From: an uncultured Collinsella sp.
Lineage (GTDB): Bacteria > Actinomycetota > Coriobacteriia > Coriobacteriales > Coriobacteriaceae
NCBI GenBank assembly: GCA_902493375.1
Contig: CABUPH010000004.1
Location: 1 to 64,000, forward strand
Direction: 5' to 3'
Length of the DNA: 64,000 nucleotides
Both the position numbers and the translations under genes were made by a program. Under the pieces are notes generated by a model, which saw nothing but the letters and a program-made list of their open reading frames with translations, did not search any database and was not told the DNA's origin. Position 1 is the stretch's first letter; each line of letters starts with the position of its first letter. Shown here one piece after another: positions 62,794 through 64,000 of this stretch.

Positions 62794-64000
62794 ATGGAAA
62801 GACGCGAACATACATACGGTTATGAGGATGCCACGGGCGTCACGCCGCCTCCCTGGACGGGTCCGGCGGTGGGCCTGATGGACCTCGATGCGTTTTTTGC
62901 GAGCGTGGAGATGCTCGATCATCCCGAATGGCGCGGAAAGCCGCTCATCGTGGGCGGAGACGCCGATTCGCGTGGCGTCGTGTCCACGTGTTCGTATGAG
63001 GCACGTCGCTTTGGCGTGCACTCTGCCATGGCCTCGGCCGAGGCGCGGCGCTTGTGCCCGCAAGCCATTTGGACGCACGGGCACTTTGATCGCTACCGCG
63101 AGGTGAGCGCGCAGGTCATGTCGATTCTTGCCGAGGAGACGCCGCGCGTTGAGCGCGTATCCATCGACGAAGCCTTTATCGATATCACACCGGGTCGCTT
63201 TGCGCCCGAAGACCCGCTGCTGGTTGCGCGGCGTATAAGCGACCGCGTGGCAGCGCTGGGAGTGACGTGCTCCATTGGCGTGGGCTGCAACAAGACGGTC
63301 GCAAAGATCGCAAGCGAGCGGGATAAGCCGTTTGGGTTGACCATCGTGCGCCCCGGAACCGAGCAGCGCTTTTTGGCCGCACTGCCGGTATCTGCCATGA
63401 GCGGCATCGGGCGCTCGGCCGAGGAGCGACTGCGCCGCATGCGCATCTACACCCTTGGCGAGCTTTCGCGTGCGCCGGAGTCCACCTTGGCCTCTATTTT
63501 TGGCGTCAACGGCGAGCGCATGCGTCAGCGTGCGCTGGGACTCGAAATCTCCGAAGTCACGAGTCTCGATGAAGAGCGCGAGGTTAAATCGGTGAGCAAC
63601 GAGCGCACCTTTGCTAAAGATTTGACTGAGCGTGGGGATATTGAGGCGGCTATTGCGCTGCTGGGCGAGTCAGTGGGACGCCGTCTGCGCCGTCAGGGGC
63701 TGACGGGTGCCACGGTGACGCTCAAGCTCAAGTATTCGTATGGCAGCGGACGCACGGCGCAGCGGCGGCTTCCGCACCCTACCGATGACGAGAATATCTT
63801 TGTTGCCGTAGCGCTCGAGCTGCTCGACAATATCTGGCAGGAAGGCATGCATGTTCGCTTAGCGGGCATCGGCATGAGCGACTTTGACCATCAGGGCGGC
63901 ATCCAGACTGACCTGTTCTGCGAGATCGATGACCGCGGAGCCCAATCCAGCGAGCGACGCGACCTCTCGGTCGCTATCGACGCCGTCCGAGACAAGTTCG
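62794..64000 (+). CDS. dinB: DNA polymerase IV (DinB), 3' end outside the window
   Basis: Y-family translesion polymerase, low fidelity, without proofreading. The first 402 codons are present and remain open at the window end. Catalytic motifs are VGLMDLDAFFASVEM and VERVSIDEAFIDIT, with STCSYEARRFGVHSAMA, CSIGVGCNKTVAKIAS, the HhH motif in AMSGIGRSAEERLRRM and the little-finger region KSVSNERTF. A 28-residue N-terminal extension precedes the usual start. No ribosome site precedes the ATG, consistent with leaderless translation. Divergent from rpsP. Confidence 0.95.
   Translation, partial: MERREHTYGYEDATGVTPPPWTGPAVGLMDLDAFFASVEMLDHPEWRGKPLIVGGDADSRGVVSTCSYEARRFGVHSAMASAEARRLCPQAIWTHGHFDRYREVSAQVMSILAEETPRVERVSIDEAFIDITPGRFAPEDPLLVARRISDRVAALGVTCSIGVGCNKTVAKIASERDKPFGLTIVRPGTEQRFLAALPVSAMSGIGRSAEERLRRMRIYTLGELSRAPESTLASIFGVNGERMRQRALGLEISEVTSLDEEREVKSVSNERTFAKDLTERGDIEAAIALLGESVGRRLRRQGLTGATVTLKLKYSYGSGRTAQRRLPHPTDDENIFVAVALELLDNIWQEGMHVRLAGIGMSDFDHQGGIQTDLFCEIDDRGAQSSERRDLSVAIDAVRDKF

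Noticed and set aside
62740..62794. LexA/SOS box upstream of dinB
   Set aside because: No actinobacterial or Gram-positive SOS palindrome could be seen in the divergent intergenic region.

Overview
The window looks like a piece of chromosome from a Coriobacteriia actinobacterium, most likely Collinsella or a close gut relative. This is an inference from gene content and order, not from a marker-gene comparison. The evidence is GC-rich coding sequence with many GTG and TTG starts, an actinobacterial-type integration host factor next to gmk-rpoZ, anaerobic and fermentative genes (rubrerythrin, bifunctional AdhE, pyruvate phosphate dikinase with its regulatory kinase), and the non-mevalonate isoprenoid genes ispG and dxr. 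Almost all genes are on the minus strand. Only rpmB, adhE, a small kinase gene and the truncated dinB at the right edge are on the plus strand.

Layout, left to right. 1-2620: a 33-bp perfect inverted repeat, rubrerythrin, a two-gene unit of an Rrf2-type regulator and a MutY-like glycosylase without iron-sulfur cysteines, and tRNA-Asp. 2700-3150: two divergent copies of a structured intergenic element with compensatory base changes. 3196-5870: pnp and rpsO. 6009-22053: a long housekeeping and competence block that reads on the minus strand comEA-comEC-holA-rpsT-lepA-dusB-hemW-dnaJ(membrane form)-dnaJ-mtaB-phoH-ybeY-dgkA-era-recO; the hrcA-grpE-dnaK genes often found in this neighbourhood are absent. 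22267-24677: mihF-gmk-rpoZ-thiI. 24917-30240: a de novo pyrimidine operon pyrR-B-C-K-D-F, preceded by an attenuator that may carry a leader peptide.

30693-35718: rpmB, a frameshifted REP-associated tyrosine transposase flanked by inverted REP-like hairpins, adhE, and an APH/choline-kinase-fold gene. 35896-46023: rpsB-tsf, then pyrH-frr-uppS-cdsA-dxr-rseP-ispG-proS, linking translation, membrane lipid and isoprenoid carrier synthesis; the RseP has an unusual inserted domain. 46240-52862: rplS-rnhB, then yraN-comM-dprA-trmFO-xer with translationally coupled overlaps. 53072-56996: ppsR and ppdK, with helically phased direct repeats upstream of ppdK. 57031-60042: glyQ-glyS. 60102-62592: rpsP-khpA-rimM-trmD-lepB. 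62794-end: dinB, apparently from a leaderless transcript.

Four competence-type genes (comEA, comEC, dprA, comM) occur in two separate clusters, so DNA uptake and processing is plausible although no uptake pilus genes are visible here. A recurring extended -10 motif (TGC followed by TATNAT, TATAGT or TAAAAT) precedes several housekeeping genes. The least conventional material is the covarying intergenic elements beside pnp, the RAYT/REP unit, the pyr leader, and the domain architectures of the membrane DnaJ and RseP proteins.
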